From the NCBI RefSeq assembly GCF_000024025.1, contig NC_013131.1, forward strand, positions 5,270,001 to 5,334,000: 64,000 nucleotides of DNA. The letters run 5' to 3'. The stretch is from Catenulispora acidiphila DSM 44928. GTDB taxonomy: Bacteria; Actinomycetota; Actinomycetes; Streptomycetales; Catenulisporaceae. Position 1 is the stretch's first letter; every line of letters starts with the position of its first letter. The notes beneath the pieces were generated by a model that was given only the letters and a program-made list of their open reading frames with translations, ran no database searches and had not been told where the DNA came from. The translations under genes and the position numbers were made by a program. This document shows, piece after piece, positions 15,486 through 24,169 of the stretch.

Positions 15486-16328
15486 ATGAAGATCCATCAC
15501 TTGAACTGCGGGTCGGTCCGGGAGATCGAGCGCACCTATGAAGGGCCGGCGGCGGCGCATGCGGTGAACCACTGTCTGCTGCTGGAGACCGATGGCGATG
15601 GGTTGGTGCTGGTGGAGACGGGGTTGGGGCTCGTTGACATCGCTGATCCAGACGGGGTGCTCGGTGCTGGGTGGGTTAAGGCATCGCAGCCTGTGTTGGC
15701 GGAGCAGGAGACTGCGATTCGGCAGGTCGAAGGGCTTGGGTTCGGTGCCGGGGATGTGCGGCACATCTTCCTCAGCCACTTGGACGTCGACCACTGCGGT
15801 GGGCTGCCGGACTTCCCCGAGGCGCAGGTTCACCTGCTGCGTGCCGAGCTGGAGGCCGCGCTGGCGCAGGCGCCGAGTGCCCGCTACCGGCCTGCGCACT
15901 GGGAGCACGGGCCGAAGTGGGTTCAGTATGCGCCCGAGGCCAATGATCAGTGGTTCGGGTTCAGCGCGCAGCAGGCCGAGGGGTTGTCGGAGGAGATCCT
16001 GATGGTTCCGCTCGGCGGTCACACCGAGGGACACACCGGTATCGCCGTGCGCGACGGCGACGACTGGCTGCTGCACTGCGGCGATGCCTACTACTACCAC
16101 CGCGAACTCGACGACGAGCCGGAACCGCATCCGCTGCTCAACTGGGTGCAGACCACGTACGAGACCCACCACGACCTGCGGCTCGGCACCCAGGCCCGGC
16201 TACGCGAACTGGTCCGCGCCCACGGTGACCAGGTCACGCTCATCGCCGCGCACGACCCGTGGGAGTTCGCGCGCCTCCAGCAGCTCCAGCAGCCGCGGGG
16301 CAGCGAGCGCCGCGTTGCGAAAATATAG
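15486..16328 (+). CDS. Metallo-beta-lactamase-fold hydrolase
   Basis: A 280-aa MBL-fold protein, probably a cytoplasmic metal-dependent hydrolase. The fold is shown by HHLNCGSV, LVETGLGLVDI, the metal motif SHLDVDHCGGLPDFP, GGHTEGHTGIAV and a C-terminal AAHDPWEF. The metal motif is HxDxDH, with Asp in place of the second His, a variant seen in a group of lactonase-like proteins. The ATG at 15486 has GGAGGAG; the earlier ATG at 15447 would read through the operator region. Its stop (16326-16328) lies in the next operator. It is the first gene of a TetR-controlled cluster. Confidence 0.87.
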   Translation: MKIHHLNCGSVREIERTYEGPAAAHAVNHCLLLETDGDGLVLVETGLGLVDIADPDGVLGAGWVKASQPVLAEQETAIRQVEGLGFGAGDVRHIFLSHLDVDHCGGLPDFPEAQVHLLRAELEAALAQAPSARYRPAHWEHGPKWVQYAPEANDQWFGFSAQQAEGLSEEILMVPLGGHTEGHTGIAVRDGDDWLLHCGDAYYYHRELDDEPEPHPLLNWVQTTYETHHDLRLGTQARLRELVRAHGDQVTLIAAHDPWEFARLQQLQQPRGSERRVAKI

Positions 16329-16343
16329 AGACCGGTCTATTTT
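16324..16343. promoter_or_regulatory. TetR operator in front of the TetR gene
   Basis: A near-perfect dyad around AGACCGGTCT (16329-16338), overlapping the MBL stop codon and ending 7 bp before the TetR ATG. Its position implies autoregulation. Confidence 0.78.
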
Positions 16344-16349
16344 GACGTG

Positions 16350-16910
16350 ATGGGCGAGAAAGGCACGCAAACACGAGACTCCCTCCTGGACGCCACCCAG
16401 GACCTGATCGAGACCGCGGGCTACTTCGGCACCGGCCTCAACACCGTGATCGCAGCAGCCGGAGCACCCCGGGGCTCGCTCTACTTCCACTTCCCCGGCG
16501 GCAAGGACCAGCTGGTCACCGAAGCGCTGCGGCGCGGCGGGCAGGAAGTCAGCGCCCTCATGCGCGAGGTCGCCGAAGCCGCGCCGGACACCGCCGCCGC
16601 CGTCACCGGCCTGCTGGACGCACTGGCCGACCGGCTGGAAGCCTCCAGCTGGCGCAAAGGCTGCCCGGTGGCGACCGTGGCCCTGGACATCTCCGCATCC
16701 AGCGACACCCTGCGCGAGGTGTGCAGCGACATCTACCGCAGCTGGGAAAGCGCGCTCGCCGCACGCCTGAGCGCCGACGGCCACCCGACGCCGGACGACA
16801 CCGCCACCGCGATCCTCGCCCTCATCGAAGGCGCCTTGCTGCTCGCCCGCGTCCACCAGCAGCGCGAACCCTTGGAGCGCGTCAAGCGCGTCGTCGCCAC
16901 GCTGCTGTAG
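16350..16910 (+). CDS. TetR-family repressor, LmrA/YxaF type
   Basis: A 186-aa regulator. The N-terminal HTH reads TRDSLLDATQDLIETAGYF ... GLNTVIAAAGAPRGSLYFHFPGGKDQL, with GSLYFHFPGGK typical of the LmrA/YxaF branch. The C-terminal ligand domain includes WRKGCPVATVALDIS, also typical of that branch. LmrA/YxaF boxes contain AGACC..GGTCT, in agreement with the operators found here. ATG 16350 is used; no ribosome-binding site is visible and the operator is only a few bp away, so the mRNA may be leaderless. The likely targets are its own gene, the MBL gene and the epimerase-like gene. Confidence 0.9.
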   Translation: MGEKGTQTRDSLLDATQDLIETAGYFGTGLNTVIAAAGAPRGSLYFHFPGGKDQLVTEALRRGGQEVSALMREVAEAAPDTAAAVTGLLDALADRLEASSWRKGCPVATVALDISASSDTLREVCSDIYRSWESALAARLSADGHPTPDDTATAILALIEGALLLARVHQQREPLERVKRVVATLL

Positions 16911-16956
16911 CCGAGGGCTCAGCTCGCACGGCGCCACAGGGACGAGTCGCGCGGCA

Positions 16957-16978
16957 AAAATATGCAGACCGATCTACT
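16957..16978. promoter_or_regulatory. Weaker TetR operator before the epimerase-like gene
   Basis: ATATGCAGACCGATCTACT (16960-16978) matches ATATGTAGACCGGTCTACA with a few changes. It lies about 18 bp before the ATG at 16996. Confidence 0.65.
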
Positions 16979-16995
16979 GATTGAGAAGGAGGACC

Positions 16996-18057
16996 ATGCC
17001 CGACACGATCGTCTTCGGCGCCACCGGCTTCATCGGCCGCCCCCTCGTCCGCGAACTCCTGGCGCGCGGACACCACGTCGCCGCCGCGGTCCGCGACGCC
17101 CGCACATCCGGCGACCGCCTCACAGCCTGGCTCGCCGACCACCACACCGACACCACCCACCTGACCATCGTCGAAGCCGACATCACCACCGAGCACCTCG
17201 GCATACCCCCCGACACCCTCGCCGGCATCCGCGACGTCTACAACACCGCCGGCCGCTACGCCTTCGGCCTCACCGCCGCCGAAGCCAAAGCCGCCAACGT
17301 CACCGGCGCGCGCCACGTCGTGCAATGGGCCGCGGCACGCCCGAACCTGCGCCGCCTGGTCCACATCAGCGGCTACCGCGTCTCCGGCGCCGACAGCCCG
17401 CCGCCGGACTACCGCAAACTCGGCGCGTATGAGGCCTCGAAGATCGAAGGGGACGCGGTCGTGCGCACCCGCGCCCGCGAACTCGGCGTGCCGCTGACCA
17501 TCGCCAACCCCAGCACTGTCATCGGCGAAGGCCAGTACATCGGTCTGGCCACGATGGTCGCCGACCTGTGGCACGGCCGCCTGCCGGCGCTGCCGGGCGG
17601 CCGCGACGTGTTCGTGCCCGTCGTCACCCTCGACCACCTCGTCCAGGTCCTGGCGAACATCCCCGAGCACGAGGCCACCGCCGGGCAGGCGTACTGGATC
17701 CTGGACGACACCACCCCGAACCTGCCCGACCTCATAAGGCATATCGCAGATCACCTCGGCGTGAAGGCACCGAAACGCTCCATCCCGGTCGGGCTGCTCC
17801 GAAGGCTGCCGCGCGCGCTGACCGGAGCAGACCCCGAGACCTTGTCGTTCCTGTCGACCGACCGCTATCCGACCGCCGCGGCAAACGCGTTCGCCAAGGC
17901 CACCGGCGTGCGCATCCCGGCAGTGACCGACGCGCTCAACGACTGGGCCGACCACCTGGTCGCGACCCGATTCGGGACCGTGCCGGAGCCGCGAGAAGAA
18001 ACACGTCGGGTCCCGGTGCACGACCGCGCACCGGGACCCGACGAACCGCTGCGTTGA
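16996..18057 (+). CDS. NAD-dependent epimerase/dehydratase-like (extended SDR) protein
   Basis: A 353-aa Rossmann protein with the GATGFIG cofactor loop at the very N-terminus, then VEADIT, YNTAGRYAFG, VHISGYRVSG and YRKLGAYEASKIEGD, where Tyr and Lys are in YxxxK-like positions (YEASK). The family includes NAD(P)-dependent sugar epimerases and reductases of small carbonyls. The ATG at 16996 has GAAGGAGG directly upstream. The final part (after about 300) lacks a recognisable domain. The stop TGA abuts the stop of the convergent GH3 gene: both lie in one TGATCA hexamer at 18055-18060. Confidence 0.87.
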   Translation: MPDTIVFGATGFIGRPLVRELLARGHHVAAAVRDARTSGDRLTAWLADHHTDTTHLTIVEADITTEHLGIPPDTLAGIRDVYNTAGRYAFGLTAAEAKAANVTGARHVVQWAAARPNLRRLVHISGYRVSGADSPPPDYRKLGAYEASKIEGDAVVRTRARELGVPLTIANPSTVIGEGQYIGLATMVADLWHGRLPALPGGRDVFVPVVTLDHLVQVLANIPEHEATAGQAYWILDDTTPNLPDLIRHIADHLGVKAPKRSIPVGLLRRLPRALTGADPETLSFLSTDRYPTAAANAFAKATGVRIPAVTDALNDWADHLVATRFGTVPEPREETRRVPVHDRAPGPDEPLR

Positions 18058-21000
18058 TCAGCCGATCGCCGCCGCGAACACGTGCAGCGGCGAGGAGTTG
18101 CCGACCGGCAGCGTCACCGTCGCAACGGTCTTGCCAGCCTGCAGTGCCACGCTGTCGTAGAAGATCGAGGCCTTCCACGGCGACGTTCCGCTGGAGGTGT
18201 TGCCGTAAGCGGAGGTCACCGCGACCTGCGATCCGGGGAACGGCGACGTCGAGGCCCAGTCGCCGAACCCGAGGGTGAACTGCTGCGTGGTGCCGTCGGT
18301 GTAGGTGATGGTCGCGGTGCCGGAGGACTGGCCGTTGGCGGCGGCGCCGAGGAACCCGAGCTTGGCGTCGCCGCTGCCGCTGCCGGCAATGGCGAACGAG
18401 CGGCCGTCGGCTTCGACGTTGTCGCTGGTGCCCGCGGCGGCGGCCGGCCAGGTGAAGGCGAGCCCGTCGAAGGTGAACGCATCACCCGGGGTCAGCCCGG
18501 CGGCGGCGAGCGCCTGCGCGGAGAAGCTGTTGCCGCCGCCGTCGATGTTGCCGGGTCCGTGGTTCGCGTCATCGGTGATGGACACGTTGTTGAACCCTGC
18601 GGTCAGCGACGGGTACGCGACGGTGGTCTGCGTGCCGGAGATCCCGGCCTGCGCGCCGCCCACGCTCTCGGTCACGCCGATCACCTGCGACCCCGGCTGC
18701 TGAGTCGCCGGCACCGACACCGACCAGGTCGTCGACACCGTCTCACCGGCGCCCACTGTGGCGAACGTGTCCGGGGTGCTGTTGGTCGCCGTCCACCCGG
18801 CCGGCAGCGTCAACGCCAGTGCCACGGTGCTCAGCGCCGCCGGCGAGGAGTTCGTCAGCGTCGTGGTCACCGTGCCCGACGATCCCGCCGCCAGCGCCGT
18901 CGGCGCGGTGACGGACAGCTGGTCGGACTTGATCGACATGGCGAAGATGTGCATCGCCGGGGTGCCGCCGTGCGGCTGCGCGCTGCCGGGCGGCAACGTG
19001 ATCGACTGCACGGTCTTGGTCGCGTCCAGGGTGATGGGGAAGTAGTCGATGGTCGCCGCCCACCCGGTCTGGTTCCCCGGCTGGTTGCCGTAGGGCGCGC
19101 GGATCGCGACGTCGCCTCCGGTCGGGGGTGTGCCGTTGGCCCAGTCGCCGAACGCGATCGTGTACGGCTGGGTGCTGCCGTCGGTGTAGGCGATGGTGCC
19201 GCTGCCGCTGCTGGCTCCCCAGGTGCTGGTGCCCAGCAGACCCAGGGTGGAGCCCGAGCCGGAGATGTCGATGGTCTGTCCGGCGGCGACCACGTTGTCG
19301 GACTGCCCGACCTGCCGGTCCGGCCAGGTGAAGGTCAGACCGTCGTGGACCAGCGGCGCGCCGGGGGTGACCCCGACCGAGGCCAGCGCCTGCGCCGAGA
19401 AGCTCGCGCCGGCGCCGTCCAGGTCGGCGCCGCCGCGGTTGCTGTCGTTGGTGATCGCGTCGTTGTTGAACGCCGCCGGCAGCGAGGTGAACGGCACCGC
19501 CAGCTGGCTGAAGCCGGTGCTGTCGTGCTGCCCGCCGACGGTCGCGTCAGCGTTGATCGTGTACGTGCCGCCGGTGTTGGCCGGCACTGTCACCGACCAG
19601 GTGGTGCTGACCTTCGCCCCGGCTGCGACGTGCGCGAAGCTCGCCGGGCTGGTCGCGGTCGCCGTCCAGCCCGAGGGCAGGTCCAGGTTCATCGCGACGT
19701 TGCTCACCGCACCGGAGGAGGAGGCGGTGGCAGCGGCGGTGTTGGTGAACGTGGTGGTGACTGTCGAGGTCTGACCGGGCTGGGCGAGCGCCGGAGTGCT
19801 CACCGACACCGCGTGGCCGACGACGACCGGTGTGGACCCGGACACGCCGTTGACGGTGACCGTGATGTCCGCGGTTCCCGTTCCGACGGCGGTCAGGACG
19901 CCCTTGGCGTTGACGGTGGCGACGCGCGGGTCGCTGCTGCGGTAGCTGACGTGCGCCTTGGACAGGTCGGCGAAGCTGCCGTCGGTGTCGGCGGCCTCGA
20001 TGATGCCGTCGGCGGTGACGGCCATGTTCCGGTCCTGCGGGACCGAGCCGACGCCGGTGGTGTCATCGGCGATCCACGGGTTCTTGCCCGTCAGGTCAAG
20101 GCTCTGACCGACCTGGAAGTCGACCTGGTCCGGCTGCACCGTGACGGTGCTGACGCGCGAGCTCAGAGCGCCGGTCACGGCGACGTCGGCGCTGCCGCGG
20201 ATGTCGGAGGCGTCGGCGCCGACGCCGAAGGAGTAGGTGCCGTCATACACGACCGACTTCATGGTGGCCGGATCCCAGATGCCCAGGTCGGGGATGTGCG
20301 CGGTGATCGTCAGATGCTGGCTCTCGCCGGGCTTGAGCACCTTGCTCTTGGCGAACCCGACCAGCTGCTCGTTCGGGAACGTTTGCCCGGCGACCGTGAA
20401 CTTCGGCTGCGCGTACAGCTGCGCCACGGTGCTGCCCGCGGTCTTGCCGGTGTTCTTCACCGTCACCGACACGCTCTGGCTGCCGTTGGCGTCAACGCTG
20501 CGGCCCTCGGCGTGAACACCGGAGAAGGAGAACGTGGAGTAGCTCAGGCCGTAGCCGAACGGGTAGGTCGGAGTGCCGGTGAAGTACATGTACGTCCGGC
20601 CCAGACCGCCGGTCTGCGCCGGGGTCAGGCCGTAGTTCGACATCGCCGGAAGCTGCGAGTCGTCGGCGTACCAGGTGAAGTCCAGGTGCCCGTCGGGGTT
20701 CTGCGCGCCGAACAGCACATCGGCCAACGCGGTGCCCTGGCTCTCGCCGTTGAAGCCGCTGAACACGATCGAGGCGAAGTCCTTCTGGACGTCGTCGATC
20801 CGCACCGGGCCGCCGGACTGGACCGCCAGCACCATCCGCGGGTTGCCGACCGCCGCGACCTGCGAGATCAGCGAGTCGTAGTTGCCGGGCATCGCGATGG
20901 ACGTGCGGTCCTTGCCCTCGTCGGCGATCTGCTGGTTGGTGCCGACGAACACGATCACCGCATCGGCGCCGGCGACGTCGGCGAGAGTCTGCGCCGAGCA

Positions 21001-22704
21001 GGACGCGGCGGCGCTCGCCGTGGTGGAGGTGCCGCAGGCGTCGAAGGTCACGCTCGCCCCGGGGTTGGCCTTGCGCACCGCGGCGGTGATGCCCTGCACC
21101 GGGCTGACCTTCAGCGCCGGGTCGCTGGAGTAGTTGCCGAGGGTGACGGCGTTCGCCATGTCACCGACGATCACGATCTTGGCGGTGGCCGCTGCCGACA
21201 GCGGAAGCAGCGGCTTGGCCGCCGCTGCCGCGCTGGACGCCGCGCTGGACGCCGCGGGCGGGGTGGTCGACGTGCCGGACGCCGCCGGCGGCTGGTTCTT
21301 CAGCAGCACCAGCGAGTTGTCCGCGACCTTCGTCGCCAGCGCCTGGTGCGCCGGGCTCTGGATCTGCGCCTTGGTGATGCCGGTGTACGGGTTGGACCCG
21401 GCCGGGTCGAACTCGCCGGTCTCGACGCGCACCGTGAAGATCTTCACCAGCGCGTTGTCGATGACGCCTTCGCTCAGGACCCCGGCGCTGATCGCCGCGG
21501 TGATCTGCGCGTAGGTGTTCTCGCCTCCAGCACAGTTCAAGTCAGTGCCCGCGCGCAGCGCATAGGCCTGGCCGCCGGCCTGCGCCGGCACGGTGGCGCC
21601 GGTCGCGGTGTTCGTCCACGTCCCGGTGGAGCTCTTGCCGTCGGTGGTCCAGCCCGGCGGCGCCCAGTCATGGCCGCTGGGGAAGCTCTGATACGCGGTG
21701 CCGATGGCGCCGCAGTCGGAGGTCACGTAGCCGTTGAAGCCGAACTGGCGCTGCGCGAGCTGGTTGGCGGTATAGGTGTCCGCCACCGACGGGGTGCCGT
21801 TGATCGCGTTGTAGGAGGTCATCAGCCCTGAGACGTGCGCGTTCTCGATCAAGCTCGCGAACTGCTTGGTGTAGTAGTCGTGCAGATCGGTGTCGCTGAC
21901 ATTAGAGGAGATACCGGTGCGGTCCTGCTCGACGTCGTTGAGCGCATAGTGCTTCGCCGTCGCCGCGACCTTCAACGTCCCGGTCTTGGACTGCCCGGTC
22001 GGAGTGTTGCCCTCATAGCCGTTGACGAACGCCCCGGCCATCGTCGAGGTCAGATACGGGTCCTCGCCGAACGCCTCGTCGGTCCGACCCCAGCGGGGAT
22101 CGCGGTCCATGTTCACCGTCGGAGCCCAGAACGTCAGGCTGCCGTAGTCGGCGGCCGACGGGCCCAGGTTGTTCTGGTTCACCCCGAACAGCGACTTGTC
22201 CAAGAAGCCGCGAGCCTCATCGGATATCGCAGTCGTCTCCTGATAGATCAGGCTCGGATCCCAGGACATGGTGCTGGCGAAGTTCGTCGGGAAGCTCGTG
22301 GAGTGCACCGCCCCGCCGTTGCCGCCGTTGTCCTGATTGGCGCCGAGGGTGTTGACACCGTGCTGGCCCTCGCTCCAATACGTGTACTGCTGCACCCCCA
22401 GCCGCGGAATCGCCGGGCCGCTGTTGGTGCTCAGCTGCTCCACCTTCTCCGGCAGCGTCATCCGCGACACCAGATCGGCGGCGCGCGCCTGCGCGCTGTA
22501 GTGGGTGTCGAGGTAGATCGGCAGCGGCGTCTTCTTCTGCGCCGCCTGCGCCGCCTGCGCGCCGGCTGCTCCCGCTGCTCCGGCTGCTCCGGCTGACGAG
22601 GCTGGGGCGGCGGCCACCGCGATACCCAGCCCGAGCGCCACAGCGAGCGTGGCGTGGACGGCCCTTCGCCCTCTGGGCCGGGTGGTGCGTTCGTGCTGTT
22701 CCAT
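18058..22704 (-). CDS. Giant secreted GH3 glycosidase with Ig-like, NEW3 and duplicated C-terminal modules
   Basis: A 1548-aa exported enzyme. The signal peptide covers about 1-45 (AVALGLGIAVAAAPASSAGA). The GH3 N-terminal barrel starts at LVSRMTLPEKVEQLS; the nucleophile is D330 in TSDCGAIG. The GH3 C-terminal domain (VGDMANAVTLGNYSSDP, VFVGTNQQIADEGKDR) and the fibronectin-like domain (LVGFAKSKVLKPGESQHLTI) follow. A BIG2/Ig-like domain ends near residue 965. The last 580 residues are two tandem units, each a NEW3-type domain plus a beta-rich module of about 190 residues (NNDAITNDSN and NNVSITDDAN starts), probably carbohydrate binding. Substrate is beta-glucosidic, xylosidic or arabinosidic. 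GGAGG precedes the ATG. It is divergent from a ROK gene. Confidence 0.92.
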   Translation of the reverse strand: MEQHERTTRPRGRRAVHATLAVALGLGIAVAAAPASSAGAAGAAGAAGAQAAQAAQKKTPLPIYLDTHYSAQARAADLVSRMTLPEKVEQLSTNSGPAIPRLGVQQYTYWSEGQHGVNTLGANQDNGGNGGAVHSTSFPTNFASTMSWDPSLIYQETTAISDEARGFLDKSLFGVNQNNLGPSAADYGSLTFWAPTVNMDRDPRWGRTDEAFGEDPYLTSTMAGAFVNGYEGNTPTGQSKTGTLKVAATAKHYALNDVEQDRTGISSNVSDTDLHDYYTKQFASLIENAHVSGLMTSYNAINGTPSVADTYTANQLAQRQFGFNGYVTSDCGAIGTAYQSFPSGHDWAPPGWTTDGKSSTGTWTNTATGATVPAQAGGQAYALRAGTDLNCAGGENTYAQITAAISAGVLSEGVIDNALVKIFTVRVETGEFDPAGSNPYTGITKAQIQSPAHQALATKVADNSLVLLKNQPPAASGTSTTPPAASSAASSAAAAAKPLLPLSAAATAKIVIVGDMANAVTLGNYSSDPALKVSPVQGITAAVRKANPGASVTFDACGTSTTASAAASCSAQTLADVAGADAVIVFVGTNQQIADEGKDRTSIAMPGNYDSLISQVAAVGNPRMVLAVQSGGPVRIDDVQKDFASIVFSGFNGESQGTALADVLFGAQNPDGHLDFTWYADDSQLPAMSNYGLTPAQTGGLGRTYMYFTGTPTYPFGYGLSYSTFSFSGVHAEGRSVDANGSQSVSVTVKNTGKTAGSTVAQLYAQPKFTVAGQTFPNEQLVGFAKSKVLKPGESQHLTITAHIPDLGIWDPATMKSVVYDGTYSFGVGADASDIRGSADVAVTGALSSRVSTVTVQPDQVDFQVGQSLDLTGKNPWIADDTTGVGSVPQDRNMAVTADGIIEAADTDGSFADLSKAHVSYRSSDPRVATVNAKGVLTAVGTGTADITVTVNGVSGSTPVVVGHAVSVSTPALAQPGQTSTVTTTFTNTAAATASSSGAVSNVAMNLDLPSGWTATATSPASFAHVAAGAKVSTTWSVTVPANTGGTYTINADATVGGQHDSTGFSQLAVPFTSLPAAFNNDAITNDSNRGGADLDGAGASFSAQALASVGVTPGAPLVHDGLTFTWPDRQVGQSDNVVAAGQTIDISGSGSTLGLLGTSTWGASSGSGTIAYTDGSTQPYTIAFGDWANGTPPTGGDVAIRAPYGNQPGNQTGWAATIDYFPITLDATKTVQSITLPPGSAQPHGGTPAMHIFAMSIKSDQLSVTAPTALAAGSSGTVTTTLTNSSPAALSTVALALTLPAGWTATNSTPDTFATVGAGETVSTTWSVSVPATQQPGSQVIGVTESVGGAQAGISGTQTTVAYPSLTAGFNNVSITDDANHGPGNIDGGGNSFSAQALAAAGLTPGDAFTFDGLAFTWPAAAAGTSDNVEADGRSFAIAGSGSGDAKLGFLGAAANGQSSGTATITYTDGTTQQFTLGFGDWASTSPFPGSQVAVTSAYGNTSSGTSPWKASIFYDSVALQAGKTVATVTLPVGNSSPLHVFAAAIG

Positions 22705-22900
22705 TGCGCCTCCGAACTGGATGCCTGCTGGAGCACTCGCTGCGCGCCGGGGCGTCCCACCGGCACGGTGTCAGGACCCGGAGAAGCTACGGCGCCGCCC
22801 CTCACATTCAGCCGAGTATGCGCGAAAGTCAAGGTCTGCGAAACATCTCGCGGACTAGTTTTGACTAGGTCAGGATTTAGTACGTTGCTATGGTGCTGGC
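22705..22900. promoter_or_regulatory. GH3/ROK divergent promoter region
   Basis: For the leftward GH3 gene, TTGACT (complement of 22827-22832) lies 17 bp from a weak GAATGT. Near the ROK gene, GACTAG TTTT GACTAG (22852-22867) forms a direct repeat that also reads as CTAG-6-CTAG. TATGGT (22889-22894) ends 7 bp before the ROK GTG, so that mRNA may be leaderless. The GACTAG repeat is a candidate ROK operator. Confidence 0.45.
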
Positions 22901-24169
22901 GTGCACTCGACTGCCGGCGACACGCAGGCCGCGCCCCAAACCCCGATCAACCTGCACAACCTGGGGCGGGTCCGCATCCTGCAAGCCCTCACCAGCCACG
23001 CCCGGCTCTCCCGCGCCGACCTGGTGCGGCACACCGGACTGGCCCGCACCACCGTCAGCTCCGTCATCTTCGACCTGATCTCCGCGGGCCTGGTCCGCGA
23101 GAGTCCCGACGTCCGCGAGAATTCCGACACCGCCGCCGCCGCCGCCGCCGGCGCCGCGCCCGGCCAGCGCACCGGCCGCCCGCCGCTCCTGCTGCGCCTG
23201 GAACCGGAGGCCGCCTACGCCGTCGGCCTGGACGTCGGCCACGATCACGTCCGCGCCATTGTGACCGATGTCGTCGGAACGCCCCGCTGGGACCGCACCG
23301 AGGCCCTGGCCGTCGACGACGACCCGCGGCGCGCGCTGGACACCGCCGTGCGCCTCATCGCCGAAGCCGTCAAGGACACCGCGGTCCCGCCACACAAGAT
23401 CCTCGGGCTGGGGTTGGGCATCGCCTGCCCCGTGGACAAAACCACCGGCGGCTTGCACGCCGAGGGCATCATGCCCGGCTGGGTCGGCACCCGGCCCGCC
23501 GACGACCTGGCAGAGCGCACCGGACTGCCGACGCAGATCATCAACGACGCCAACGCCGGCGTCCTGGCAGAGCGCCGCTTCGGCGCCGCGCGGGAGGCCA
23601 CCAACGTCGTCTACGTCCGCCTCGCCGCCGGTATCGGCGCCGGCATGATGAGCGAAGGCCGCATGCTCCTGGGCCACCACGGCCTCGCCGGCGAGCTCGG
23701 GCATGTGATGGTCGAGCTGAACGGCGCGGTGTGCCGCTGCGGCAGCCGCGGCTGTTTGGAAACCGTCGCCAGCCCCGCGGCGATCGCCGGGTTGTTGGCG
23801 CGCAGCTGGGGACAGCCGGCCGACAGCATCGACCTGCCGGAGCTGCTGCGCCGAGGCGACCGCGGCGCGCTGCGCGTTGTCGAGGACGCCGGGGAAGCGG
23901 TCGGCCGCGCCCTGTCCGCGGCGGTACAGCTGCTCAACCCGCAGCTGGTCGTCATCGGCGGCGATCTGGCCGAGGCCGGTGAGGCGCTGCTGGAGCCGAT
24001 CCGCAGGACTCTGCGCCGCGGCACCATGGGATCGCTGAATCAGCGGCTGCGGATCGTGCCGAGCACCCTCGGCGACAGCGCGGGCGTACGCGGCGCGGCA
24101 GCGCTGGTGCTGGACAGCGTGCCGCAGCGCCTCGCGCTGGACCTCCCGGCTCGCGGGGATCTCAGGTAG
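22901..24169 (+). CDS. ROK-family transcriptional regulator
   Basis: A 422-aa regulator with an N-terminal winged helix (LGRVRILQALTSHARLSRADLVRHTGLARTTVSSVIFDLISAGLVRE) followed by a sugar-kinase-like ROK domain. The ROK signature is complete: the VGLDVGHDHVRAIVTD phosphate loop, the GELGHVMVE metal-adjacent His and the zinc motif CRCGSRGCLE. Whether kinase activity remains is unclear. An Ala-rich linker separates the domains. It is divergent from the giant GH3 gene, so sugar-responsive control of that gene is the simplest reading. The 3' end overlaps the convergent MFS gene by 8 bp. Confidence 0.92.
   Translation: MHSTAGDTQAAPQTPINLHNLGRVRILQALTSHARLSRADLVRHTGLARTTVSSVIFDLISAGLVRESPDVRENSDTAAAAAAGAAPGQRTGRPPLLLRLEPEAAYAVGLDVGHDHVRAIVTDVVGTPRWDRTEALAVDDDPRRALDTAVRLIAEAVKDTAVPPHKILGLGLGIACPVDKTTGGLHAEGIMPGWVGTRPADDLAERTGLPTQIINDANAGVLAERRFGAAREATNVVYVRLAAGIGAGMMSEGRMLLGHHGLAGELGHVMVELNGAVCRCGSRGCLETVASPAAIAGLLARSWGQPADSIDLPELLRRGDRGALRVVEDAGEAVGRALSAAVQLLNPQLVVIGGDLAEAGEALLEPIRRTLRRGTMGSLNQRLRIVPSTLGDSAGVRGAAALVLDSVPQRLALDLPARGDLR

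Noticed and set aside
18082-21831. Very long open frame on the plus strand opposite the giant GH3 gene
   Set aside because: It is an antisense shadow caused by GC-rich codon bias; its translation is Arg/Gly/Val-rich without any domain.
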